From NCBI GenBank assembly GCA_016209785.1, contig JACQVM010000098.1, forward strand, positions 1 through 7,645: DNA of 7,645 nt, read 5' to 3'. Within the stretch, counting starts at the first letter, position 1; every line of letters begins with the position of its first letter. Below, piece by piece: positions 1 through 6,990 of this stretch. Below the pieces are notes generated by a model that searched no databases, had not been told where the DNA came from, and saw nothing but the letters and a program-made list of their open reading frames with translations. The position numbers were made by a program, and so were the translations under genes. Origin of the DNA: Candidatus Melainabacteria bacterium (GTDB lineage: Bacteria > Cyanobacteriota > Vampirovibrionia > Obscuribacterales > Obscuribacteraceae).

Positions 1-1211
1 GCCCACAGCTTATCTCCCATAGAGCCGGCAAATTCACCCGAGTAAAGAACAATCCCAACAAACAGCCTATCCCGTGCGATATTTTCCTTAAACCATCGAA
101 GATGTTTAAAGTGGCTGTTATTGATAGCCGAACCCGCCTTGACCTCTATACCTAGCAAATTGCCATCTTCCCGCTCAATCAGGAAATCAATTTCCCGCTG
201 TTCACGGTCACGGTAGTGATACAGCGTATGTTCTACATCGCACGCATCAATTTGTGCCGCTAGTTCATTAAACACAAGGGTTTCAATAAGCTTGCCAGTA
301 CGGTCCGAGTCAAGTGCCACCTTATCTCTCTGCCACCCAAGAACTGAGGCCATCAGTCCGCAATCCGTCATGAAAAGCTTTGGCTGCTTACCGACACGTT
401 CATAGTCAGTTTGTATCCATGGACTGACACGTTCTACTATGTACAGTGCTTCAAGTGCATTTATATAGGATTCTACAGTAGGACGGCGTATGGAGAGCCC
501 TGCGCCGATGGCAGAAATATCCATGTACTTACTGGACCAGGCAGCAAGCACCTTTACTAGCTCCTGCATTGCATCCTGGCGTTGTATCCTAGCAATATCT
601 TCCAGATCACGCTCAATTAGGGCATTCACATAATCCTGATGCCATTGTTTTCGCTCACGCTCATTTAACTTGATTGCTTCAGGGAAGCCCCCTCGAAGCG
701 ACATTTCCAGGACAGCATCACGATCATAAACCGGGACACTCTTTTTGTTTGGAAAAGCAAGGCTGAGGGCTCTTTCCAAGAAGGTTGGTTTTACTCCCAG
801 TAATTCTCCTTGGCAAAGCGGACGCAATCGCAGCTTTCGGATACGCCCTGCAAGTGACTCCTTCACACCAGGAAGTAATTTGATATTAGCAGAACCAGTA
901 AGTAAGTATTGTCCTGGGCGGGTATCATCATCAACTACCCTCTTTATGGCAGATAGCAATGCTGGAACACGTTGTACCTCATCAATAATAAGAGTCTTAT
1001 TGCCATGTTTGACAAAGCCATGGGGGTCATTCTCGGCAAACTCTCTCGACGCCAAATCGTCCAGAGTCCGATAGTCTATGTCTTTTGAAACCAACTGCTT
1101 AGCTAAAGTTGTTTTTCCACATTGTCTTGGACCACTCAACAGCAGGACACGCCTTGTCTGCATTGCTTGAACAATGATTTGCTTTTGCCACCGTGGATAG
1201 AAGGCTGCCAA
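1..1211 (-). CDS. AAA+ ATPase, AAA_14/DUF4143 family (C-terminus cut by window edge)
   Basis: An open frame of 403 complete codons runs off the left edge. Seen in the translation: a P-loop GPRQCGKTT (residues 27-35), Walker B LIIDE (74-78), a sensor-like TGSAN (105-109), and the RGGFPEA motif (173-179) typical of this family. A winged-helix-like stretch follows (about 231-265), then a PD-(D/E)xK nuclease-like core with REIDFL (339-344) and GIEVKAG (354-360), which defines DUF4143. I chose the TTG at 1209-1211 because AAGGTGAG lies six bases upstream and it keeps the conserved FYPRWQ start; the first ATG (1161-1163) would leave only nine residues before the P-loop and has no such site. Family members are common, often horizontally spread ATPases of poorly defined function; nuclease activity is not established for most. 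The stop codon lies outside the window; only a short tail should be missing. Confidence 0.93.
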   Translation of the reverse strand, partial: MAAFYPRWQKQIIVQAMQTRRVLLLSGPRQCGKTTLAKQLVSKDIDYRTLDDLASREFAENDPHGFVKHGNKTLIIDEVQRVPALLSAIKRVVDDDTRPGQYLLTGSANIKLLPGVKESLAGRIRKLRLRPLCQGELLGVKPTFLERALSLAFPNKKSVPVYDRDAVLEMSLRGGFPEAIKLNERERKQWHQDYVNALIERDLEDIARIQRQDAMQELVKVLAAWSSKYMDISAIGAGLSIRRPTVESYINALEALYIVERVSPWIQTDYERVGKQPKLFMTDCGLMASVLGWQRDKVALDSDRTGKLIETLVFNELAAQIDACDVEHTLYHYRDREQREIDFLIEREDGNLLGIEVKAGSAINNSHFKHLRWFKENIARDRLFVGIVLYSGEFAGSMGDKLW

Positions 1212-1248
1212 AAATGTCTCACCTTACCAAGCGTAGACGATGTTTTGC

Positions 1249-1308
1249 CGCGATTTTATAAATCATATACCCGCGATTTTATAAACACAACCTTCGCGGT
1301 TTTATAGA
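1249..1308. repeat. Three phased 14-bp direct repeats, likely operator sites
   Basis: CGCGATTTTATAAA occurs at 1249-1262 and again, identically, at 1272-1285. A 12/14 match, CGCGGTTTTATAGA, lies at 1295-1308. The period is exactly 23 bp both times, just over two helical turns, which puts all three on nearly the same face of the DNA. The spacers differ in sequence, so only the 14-mers are conserved. The array lies wholly between the 345-residue gene and the ATPase gene and overlaps the ATPase gene's candidate promoter. This arrangement suits cooperative binding by a regulator, possibly the winged-helix part of the ATPase itself (inference). Confidence 0.8.
1262..1290 (-). promoter_or_regulatory. 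Candidate promoter of the AAA_14/DUF4143 ATPase gene
   Basis: Read on the minus strand, TTGTGT (1290-1285) and TATGAT (1267-1262) are separated by exactly 17 bases. The -10 box matches the sigma-70 consensus at 5 of 6 positions, while the -35 box matches at only 3. Transcription would start near 1255 and give a leader of roughly 45 bases before the TTG start. One copy of the 14-bp repeat fills the spacer and another abuts the -10 box, so a protein bound to the repeats would block this promoter. The boxes are seen; the function is inferred. Confidence 0.45.
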
Positions 1309-1418
1309 CAAAGTACAGCCGGAAGTAAGACAACTAAGATTTATCAGTTTCATCCTTGAAACAACCAAAGAATCAGGGCTCGGGCAGACAAGTAATTTGT
1401 TGGGTTTACGATACTGTC

Positions 1419-2456
1419 TTACGTTTTCTTTTCTGAGACCTCGCCTCTGCCTGAGTATTGGAATGTGGTTACTTTACCGCTAGCCTGTTGGACAGTCATC
1501 TCACCTCCACCCAGCCTGCTAGGTTGGATGCCAGTAATAGTTGCACCGACATGCTTTTGCTCTAGTTGTTCGTTAAGCATACGTATGCACACCTGAGCCT
1601 GTTCCTCCTTACCTTCTCTATGTAGTTGGAAAAGATGCGTCATCATGTGTTTCATTACTGGCCCTTTTAATTTGCCCCCGGTGTCACTAGGCTGAATTTG
1701 CTCCCCTATCTGCCTGGCAAAATCAGCTTCAGCTCTCCGGGCAGCAATGTCCAGACCACTTTCTGCCCTCGATGATGGTGTACCTTCATCAGAAGATTCT
1801 GCTGGCTTGATTGACTGCTGTCTTTCAGGTGCATCTTCACTTGCGGAGCGAGCTGACTTTTCACCGTGCATATGAGGCTCTAATTTCCCGGTTTTAGGAT
1901 CATATCTAACCTCAACATTTGATTCTGGAAATTCATGTTTAAGAAATTTGTTTACTTCGTCCTTCCATTCTTTCATTTGCCCCGGAGACAGGCCAGCTTG
2001 ACTTTTGGCTTGGTCTTGAATCTTACTTTCTAGTTCTTGCCATATCAGCACATCGCGCTCTGGGGATGGAAACTGTTTGTAACCATCAAGGGAAGCATAA
2101 GTATTTGCAAGATTATCTTGTGTAGCCTTCTCAGCGTCCGTAGGCTGGGGGTTCTCTCGAGCCTGGTCAGCCATGCCACTAACAACAATATCATTTCTCC
2201 ATACCTGCATTTTGGTGTATATGCTGTTATCTGGCATTTCTGTCTTAGGTATTTTAACGGTACCGCTGTCGGCAATAGTAGGTTCCTGAAGCATAGCCTG
2301 AATGTCAGGATTAGCAGATGGGTCGCCAGCACTGATGAAGTCGGCAGTATTACAAGTCTGAAAGCCCTGCAAAACATCAAATTGCAATCCCTTTGGATCT
2401 GCCTCTGGTCCTGTTACAGCCTTGTCGCCTGGTTTACCACTATCTCTATCTCCCAT
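1419..2456 (-). CDS. Hydrophilic protein of unknown function, 345 residues
   Basis: I do not recognise this protein. The ATG at 2454-2456 is preceded by a perfect AGGAGG four bases away, so it is preferred over an in-frame TTG at 2475-2477, which would put the ribosome binding site inside the gene. There is no signal peptide or membrane segment, so it is probably cytoplasmic unless exported by a system without a cleavable signal. Three parts can be seen: an N-terminal region (1-95) rich in Asp, Gly and Pro; a charged, probably helical region (about 105-192) ending in VEVRYDPKTGKL; and, after a Ser/Glu/Pro-rich, probably disordered linker (about 198-232), a C-terminal region (about 233-345). 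The last has a helical stretch with paired Met-His residues (268-275), then a short beta-like tail (304-335). A single Cys lies at 35 and another at 290. It is divergent from the 61-residue gene, and 207 bp separate its stop from the ATPase start. Confidence 0.8.
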   Translation of the reverse strand: MGDRDSGKPGDKAVTGPEADPKGLQFDVLQGFQTCNTADFISAGDPSANPDIQAMLQEPTIADSGTVKIPKTEMPDNSIYTKMQVWRNDIVVSGMADQARENPQPTDAEKATQDNLANTYASLDGYKQFPSPERDVLIWQELESKIQDQAKSQAGLSPGQMKEWKDEVNKFLKHEFPESNVEVRYDPKTGKLEPHMHGEKSARSASEDAPERQQSIKPAESSDEGTPSSRAESGLDIAARRAEADFARQIGEQIQPSDTGGKLKGPVMKHMMTHLFQLHREGKEEQAQVCIRMLNEQLEQKHVGATITGIQPSRLGGGEMTVQQASGKVTTFQYSGRGEVSEKKT

Positions 2457-2570
2457 TTTTCCTCCTATCCTGAGCAAAGCTAACCCAAAAACACTTTGCC
2501 AAAGCCTCTTTAGCCCCCAGGTGTCTCAAACAACAAACTTTATATACCCGGCCTGCAAACCACACTATCA

Positions 2571-2587
2571 TTAAACTGTTGGTTTAA
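2571..2587. repeat. Inverted repeat in a divergent intergenic region, possible operator
   Basis: TTAAAC (2571-2576) and GTTTAA (2582-2587) form a perfect 6-bp inverted repeat around a 5-bp spacer. It lies between the 345-residue gene and the 61-residue gene, which are transcribed away from each other. The position and size suit a dimeric repressor site, but a 6-bp AT-rich repeat can occur by chance. I saw no convincing -35/-10 pair for either gene next to it. Confidence 0.25.
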
Positions 2588-2630
2588 CCTATGCCCTGTT
2601 AACTGCTTATCCCAGAGACCAAATTACACC

Positions 2631-2816
2631 ATGCTGGAAACAACCATCTTATTATTAATAGGCATAGCAGCTTGCGCCCTTACGTTAGTGGCCTCAGCTA
2701 ACTGGCAAGGTGACCGTTATTTATGTGATACCTGTCGCTTCAATGCTCCCGAGCTTTGCCTTAAAAAGGAGCGACCAAAAGCCTGGCAATGCTACGCCTT
2801 TAGAACTAAGAGCTAA
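2631..2816 (+). CDS. Small membrane-anchored protein with a four-cysteine tail, 61 residues
   Basis: The N-terminus is one hydrophobic helix (about residues 5-23). It is followed by a short soluble tail with four cysteines at 32, 35, 43 and 54 (Cx2C, x7, C, x10, C), including an ERPKAWQCYAF segment. The pattern suggests a small zinc-binding or redox-active knuckle, and similar short Cys patterns ending in RP-A-x-x-C occur in many uncharacterised small proteins. The N-terminus carries Glu3 and no Lys or Arg, while the tail is basic, so the positive-inside rule would place the tail in the cytoplasm. IAAC (12-15) resembles a lipobox, but the lack of a basic n-region argues against a lipoprotein. 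The ATG has no strong Shine-Dalgarno sequence in front. The fairly regular domain layout supports a real gene; the function is unknown. Confidence 0.65.
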   Translation: MLETTILLLIGIAACALTLVASANWQGDRYLCDTCRFNAPELCLKKERPKAWQCYAFRTKS

Positions 2817-3163
2817 TTTTAGCCTATACCAATTAAGATGCCACCTAGAGTAAAGATAAGAACCTCCAACAACTAAACCAGGCCCCTTCGCCGGTTCACC
2901 CACCGGTCCCAAAGGGGCCTGCTCCTCTTTGCAAATCGTGTCACGAAAGTTCAACCGATCAACCTTCCGACGCGCTCTATCGTGATGATGCTCTTTCGGG
3001 GTCCAACACTTGCTGGTAGCCCGCTTGTTTCTTAAGAGCTATCGAACTGGGTCGATCCAACAATTATTTTAGCTAATCAAAACCAACCTGCCCAGTTAAT
3101 TTGTGCAATTCTTAATAGATGTAAAGAAGATCTGTGGTTAGCCTTAATCTCCCAGGAAAACAC
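2817..3163. other. Gene-free interval between convergent genes
   Basis: These 347 bases separate the ends of the 61-residue gene (plus) and the 1203-residue gene (minus). Apart from the hairpin at 2879-2921 I see no tRNA, no convincing coding frame and no mobile-element ends. A minus-strand frame across part of it has no family resemblance. A small inverted repeat, ATCGA and TCGAT around six bases (3041-3056), is too weak to call. The interval is long for a space between convergent genes, so a small RNA or gene decay cannot be ruled out. Confidence 0.5.
2879..2921. terminator. Strong nested hairpin, possible bidirectional terminator
   Basis: CAGGCCCCTT (2879-2888) pairs perfectly with AAGGGGCCTG (2912-2921), a 10-bp GC-rich stem. 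Inside it, CCGGT (2891-2895) pairs with ACCGG (2902-2906) around a 6-base loop. The hairpin starts 63 bases after the small gene and lies about 240 bases beyond the stop of the minus-strand signalling gene, so it sits between convergent transcripts. Neither side has a clean run of T: the plus side reads CTCCTCTTT and the minus side TGGTTTAGTTGTT. It is therefore a weak match to a standard intrinsic terminator. It could instead be a structured RNA or a dispersed palindromic repeat. Confidence 0.45.
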
Positions 3164-6100
3164 TTAAGAAACCACCGGTCTAGCACCTACCATGTCCTTC
3201 TGTAATATTGCAAGAAATAACTTCACCAGGCGTGGATCCCACTCCTTGCTCGAACCTTCCTGCAAGAGTCGCACTGCCTCTTGATGGCTTAAGGCCTCGC
3301 GGTATGGCCTGTCACTTGTCATAGCAATGTAAGCATCCACCAGAGCAATAATGCGTGACTCAAGTGGAATTTCTTCTCCTTTAATGCCCTTAGGATAGCC
3401 ACTTCCATCCCAGTGTTCATGATAGGACTCAACAACTGTAGCTACCCGATGGAGTTGCTTAGCAGGTTCTAAAATCTTAGCCCCAATGACAGGGCTTTGC
3501 TCAATTACCTTGCGCTCCTCATCGGTCAGTGGCCCTTTCTTTTGCAAAATTTCCTCAGGAAGTGCAATCTTGCCTAAATTGTTTAACACAGCAGCAAGGG
3601 AAATAATTGCTACATGCTCTTTTGAAAGATGCAGCGCCTGCGCTAATTTGCTGGCATAATCTGCAGCCTTGGGAGAACGGTCTTTGTTGTACGCATCTCT
3701 GGCTTCTATAAACTTTACTATGGTGCCCATGATTCCTAAAATGCCATGCTCAGCGATAATCTTAGGATCAATAGGCATCTCTTCAGCTCTTTTAGCAATA
3801 GTGTGTTTTTGAACTTCTAAAGCCTCTTCGCCTCGTTGGTTTAAACTTGGCATAAGATCTTCCGACACAGAGCAGACACGGTTACGCCCACGATGCTTAG
3901 CTAAATAAAGCGCTTGGTCAGCCAACTCGGTAAGTTTGTCCCGATCGTCCGCATCAAGTGGGAAAGTAGCAACTCCCACGGAAGCAGTGACAGTGCCAAC
4001 ACCCTCAACCGTCTGAGCTCTAATCTCAACACAAATGCGTTCTGCAGCTATGCGTGCCTCCTTGACGTCAGTAACAGGCAGCAAAATGACAAACTCCTCG
4101 CCACCATAACGAGCTGCAGTATCAACATCACGGGTGGTGCGCTTTAGAACCTGCGCAATGTGCTTAATTGCAACATCACCAAACTGATGCCCAAGGCTGT
4201 CGTTTATCTTCTTCAGGAAATCGAGGTCAACAATAATGTAAGAAAAAGGATGTCCAAATCGTTGAAAACGATCTATTTCCTTCGATAGCTGCTCGGCAAA
4301 AAAGCGTCGATTGAAAAGTCCTGTCATAGGATCAGTGACTGCCTGACGCTGAACCTGGGCAAAAAGCTCTGCATGCGATATAGCCCCAGCCACTCGGTCA
4401 GCCAATTCTACTACCATTTTGAGATCTTTCTCAGACAAAGGTAGATACTTGTCACTTGATACCAGAGCCAGTGCCCCCCTAAATTCCTGCGCATGCACCA
4501 ACGGAACTAAGGTTGCAGATCTAATCCCCTGTGGTACCAATTGACTTTCTTGCCTTAGTTTCTCAACAATTTCATTTGCAGCTAGAAAAATGGGTTGGCC
4601 CCATTTAAGTTGCTCCAATATAGACAAGAAAAGCTTGTGCGCAAAACTTTGTTCTGTACTTGCGTCAACATTTGCTGACTTACCTGCGGCAGTCCTTAAC
4701 TTGATAAAATCCCCAACCTGATTGTCGTAAAGCGCAAGGGCACACACTGTAAGCCCAAGATGTTCCTGAAGGGACTCAACCATGGTCACTGCTGGCGTTT
4801 CCATAATCTGGTCAACTTCTTTCAGCGCCTCACGGATGGCACTGGTTACACGATTAATCAATGCTTCACGTGCATTGTCGGCTCTGACTTGTGCAATGGC
4901 TTGATCTGCCCGAACAATGTTTGCTAGTTGACCAGCAATGGTAAGGGCTAAATCACGATCATGAGGACCAAGTTGTGCACAACTGACGGGACGTTCCCAC
5001 AGCCCTACAACCCCGAGTCGCTCGCTCTCAGACATAAGAGGCACAACCAAGGCTGTATCATGCCCAAAAAAAGCATCTCCTTTGCGAGTGTACTCAACAT
5101 TAATTACTTTAGCGCGCCCTGACTCATACACAGCCACAAAAGGATTCTCCTTTTCCGACAGATGATGAGGCACATGGTGTCCATCAGCCATTTGTGGCAC
5201 TAACAGTCCATTGTCATTGTTGTAAAGATAAATTTGTGAATGCACAAAGCCTAAATGACTGGACACAAGCTCTACTGACCGAACAAGCATGTCACGGCTT
5301 TTTTCTCCTTTTGATTCACGAAACAAATTAGCAATCTCATTGATAAGCTTCATCTCTTCTGCATCAGTAAGAATTTTTGACTGGTCAAAAGTTTGCTGAA
5401 CCACCACTGAAAGCATGTTTGAGACATGCTGTAGCACAGCGCCATCCTCTTCACTCCAGTTTCTGGGCTTCCCACACTGCTGCAGCTCCAGAAAACCAGA
5501 AAACACTCCGCGACACCTAAGCTGAGCTACTAGTCGTGCCCTTACATCACCCAGTTCAATTAAGGAAGCCATGGTAGGCGATATCTTGTGAAGATTAGTG
5601 TCATGGAAAGTATCTGGAATGCCGATTACCCCAGCACCAGACTCATCAGGAAACAAGGACAAAAACTGCAGCACTATAGCAGTGGACTCCTGTGAGCCTA
5701 ACTGATTTCCTACAAAGCATGTGTGTCCGGTCCTGGAGTATTCATTAGTAACAGCCAGTTGGTCACCTACAACCTGCCAGATAAGCCCACGGTCTATAGC
5801 TCCTACTTGTGTTAGGCGCGCAATTGCTAACTGCAGAATAGCTGTAAGATCTTTTGAGTGTCTTAATTGCCCAATTATCTCCGTAATAATCTCTTGCGCA
5901 GCATGCGGAATAACAGGCACGACAGTCACTGAGGGCGTTTGTTCTAATGTTGTCCGCCTAGCTGACGCCCTTGTAAGACCCTCTCGTTGAGCTTCCGCAG
6001 CCAATTGACTAGCTCCTTGTGCGTGGCTAGCCCCACCTGGAGCAGTGTATGCAGGCTCCGGAGATTTAACGACAGGCGCCTCAGACACAGTCTTATCTGG

Positions 6101-6775
6101 TGCTGAAGTCAACATGGCTGGCTGAATAAACCCTACCTCAGCAGATCCTCCCGATTGAACAGATGATTTGTCCGGCGTAACAAGCCCGGCAAGCAAAGGT
6201 GCTTGAAGAACTTGTATTTCTTGGGTTCTCACCTTCACCACCGGCCAAGCAGCACGGCAGAGCTTGGCCAACTGAGGCAAAGTTACAGCTTGTCCTAAAT
6301 TATTGCGTGCATCCTCAAGCAGATTGCTCTCAGGAAGATTGATAAACTGCCACAAGGGAAACATTTTGTTAAATGCTTGACGCACAATAGTTGCATCAAG
6401 TGAGCCTGCACATTGAAATGCCGAACCGGCAGAAACATCGGCCGTCTGCTGCCCATAAACAACCATACTAAGCCCGTTGCTTTCCACAAGCAAACACCAC
6501 TCGTCTGAAGAGTTAGATTTCTTTTCAGAAAATTCGCAAAAACAAAAGGCATCACGCTTAAGTTCCCGCAAGCGCTGACCGGTGGGCAAGAATCGCTGAG
6601 CATCGTGGCTTGACCAATAGACCATAAGAGGCGACAACTTCTCATCAAGAATTATTTGCTCAACTTTACGCACATACTCAAGACATGCTGGGAGCGACAG
6701 GTTGCTAAGAGGTAATGCGCCTGGACCAGCCTGCTGCAATAACATCATTTGAAGCTGTGAGCGGCCTTTATCCAC
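3164..6775 (-). CDS. Multi-GAF diguanylate cyclase (GGDEF) with degenerate HD-GYP-like domain, 1203 residues
   Basis: A large cytoplasmic signalling protein; no membrane segment is visible. Order of parts: an unassigned N-terminal region (about 24-182), a Pro/Ala/Ser-rich linker (about 200-290), three GAF-like domains (about 305-462, 475-625 and 636-805), GGDEF (about 811-967) and an HD-GYP-like domain (about 1005-1195). The GGDEF domain has DLDFLKKIND (850-859), the active-site signature GGEEF (891-895) and an intact inhibitory-site RDVD (882-885) exactly five residues before it. It should make cyclic di-GMP from two GTP and be inhibited by its product. The C-terminal domain keeps WDGSGYPKG (1122-1130) and TSDRPYRE (1153-1160), but the HD pair is NN (1065-1066), so phosphodiesterase activity is unlikely. 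The GTG start (6773-6775) has AAGG eight bases upstream; the next ATGs (residues 10 and 11) have no such site. The GAF ligands cannot be told from sequence. It is divergent from the methyltransferase gene. Confidence 0.93.
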   Translation of the reverse strand: MDKGRSQLQMMLLQQAGPGALPLSNLSLPACLEYVRKVEQIILDEKLSPLMVYWSSHDAQRFLPTGQRLRELKRDAFCFCEFSEKKSNSSDEWCLLVESNGLSMVVYGQQTADVSAGSAFQCAGSLDATIVRQAFNKMFPLWQFINLPESNLLEDARNNLGQAVTLPQLAKLCRAAWPVVKVRTQEIQVLQAPLLAGLVTPDKSSVQSGGSAEVGFIQPAMLTSAPDKTVSEAPVVKSPEPAYTAPGGASHAQGASQLAAEAQREGLTRASARRTTLEQTPSVTVVPVIPHAAQEIITEIIGQLRHSKDLTAILQLAIARLTQVGAIDRGLIWQVVGDQLAVTNEYSRTGHTCFVGNQLGSQESTAIVLQFLSLFPDESGAGVIGIPDTFHDTNLHKISPTMASLIELGDVRARLVAQLRCRGVFSGFLELQQCGKPRNWSEEDGAVLQHVSNMLSVVVQQTFDQSKILTDAEEMKLINEIANLFRESKGEKSRDMLVRSVELVSSHLGFVHSQIYLYNNDNGLLVPQMADGHHVPHHLSEKENPFVAVYESGRAKVINVEYTRKGDAFFGHDTALVVPLMSESERLGVVGLWERPVSCAQLGPHDRDLALTIAGQLANIVRADQAIAQVRADNAREALINRVTSAIREALKEVDQIMETPAVTMVESLQEHLGLTVCALALYDNQVGDFIKLRTAAGKSANVDASTEQSFAHKLFLSILEQLKWGQPIFLAANEIVEKLRQESQLVPQGIRSATLVPLVHAQEFRGALALVSSDKYLPLSEKDLKMVVELADRVAGAISHAELFAQVQRQAVTDPMTGLFNRRFFAEQLSKEIDRFQRFGHPFSYIIVDLDFLKKINDSLGHQFGDVAIKHIAQVLKRTTRDVDTAARYGGEEFVILLPVTDVKEARIAAERICVEIRAQTVEGVGTVTASVGVATFPLDADDRDKLTELADQALYLAKHRGRNRVCSVSEDLMPSLNQRGEEALEVQKHTIAKRAEEMPIDPKIIAEHGILGIMGTIVKFIEARDAYNKDRSPKAADYASKLAQALHLSKEHVAIISLAAVLNNLGKIALPEEILQKKGPLTDEERKVIEQSPVIGAKILEPAKQLHRVATVVESYHEHWDGSGYPKGIKGEEIPLESRIIALVDAYIAMTSDRPYREALSHQEAVRLLQEGSSKEWDPRLVKLFLAILQKDMVGARPVVS

Positions 6776-6990
6776 TTGTCTTACCTTGCCCTAAATCTAA
6801 TAGTAATGTTTCTCAAGCTCTATTCCTCACAATACCCTCTCCTGAAATGACTTAATCTTGTTTCCCTTTGTTGCCTAGAATAGACTCCTTGACTCCGACA
6901 ACACTTGTGCAAGACTCCCTAGCCTGGTAGAAAAGAGATTGCCCGATATGATGTTTGTAAATCGTAAACCCATGAAAGCCAAAGCAAAAA

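Noticed and set aside
1249..1308. CRISPR array
   Set aside because: The repeats are only 14 bp with 9-bp spacers and no cas genes are nearby; the promoter overlap suggests regulatory sites instead.
1386..1418. Imperfect hairpin just after the stop of the 345-residue gene
   Set aside because: The stem is about eight pairs with a bulge and a 17-base loop, and no T-tract follows, so it does not support a terminator call.
2457..2477. N-terminal extension of the 345-residue protein to an upstream TTG
   Set aside because: The extension would cover the perfect AGGAGG ribosome binding site that serves the ATG at 2454-2456, and the TTG has no comparable site of its own.
2037..2483. Plus-strand open frame of 148 codons opposite the 345-residue gene
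   Set aside because: It lies antisense within a gene that has a much better ribosome binding site and more protein-like composition, and the translation has no family resemblance.
2890..2908. tRNA-like GGTTCA sequence suggesting a T-arm
   Set aside because: The flanking bases do not give a proper T-stem with a seven-base loop, and no acceptor or anticodon arm is present around it; the bases are explained by the nested hairpin.
2721..2954. Minus-strand open frame of 77 codons overlapping the 61-residue gene and the hairpin
   Set aside because: It crosses the strong hairpin, has no recognisable motif and runs antisense to the better-supported cysteine-rich small protein.
2973..3062. Minus-strand frame that could be the tail of a decayed gene
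   Set aside because: It is under 30 codons between stops and shows no resemblance to a known protein; there is too little signal to call a pseudogene.
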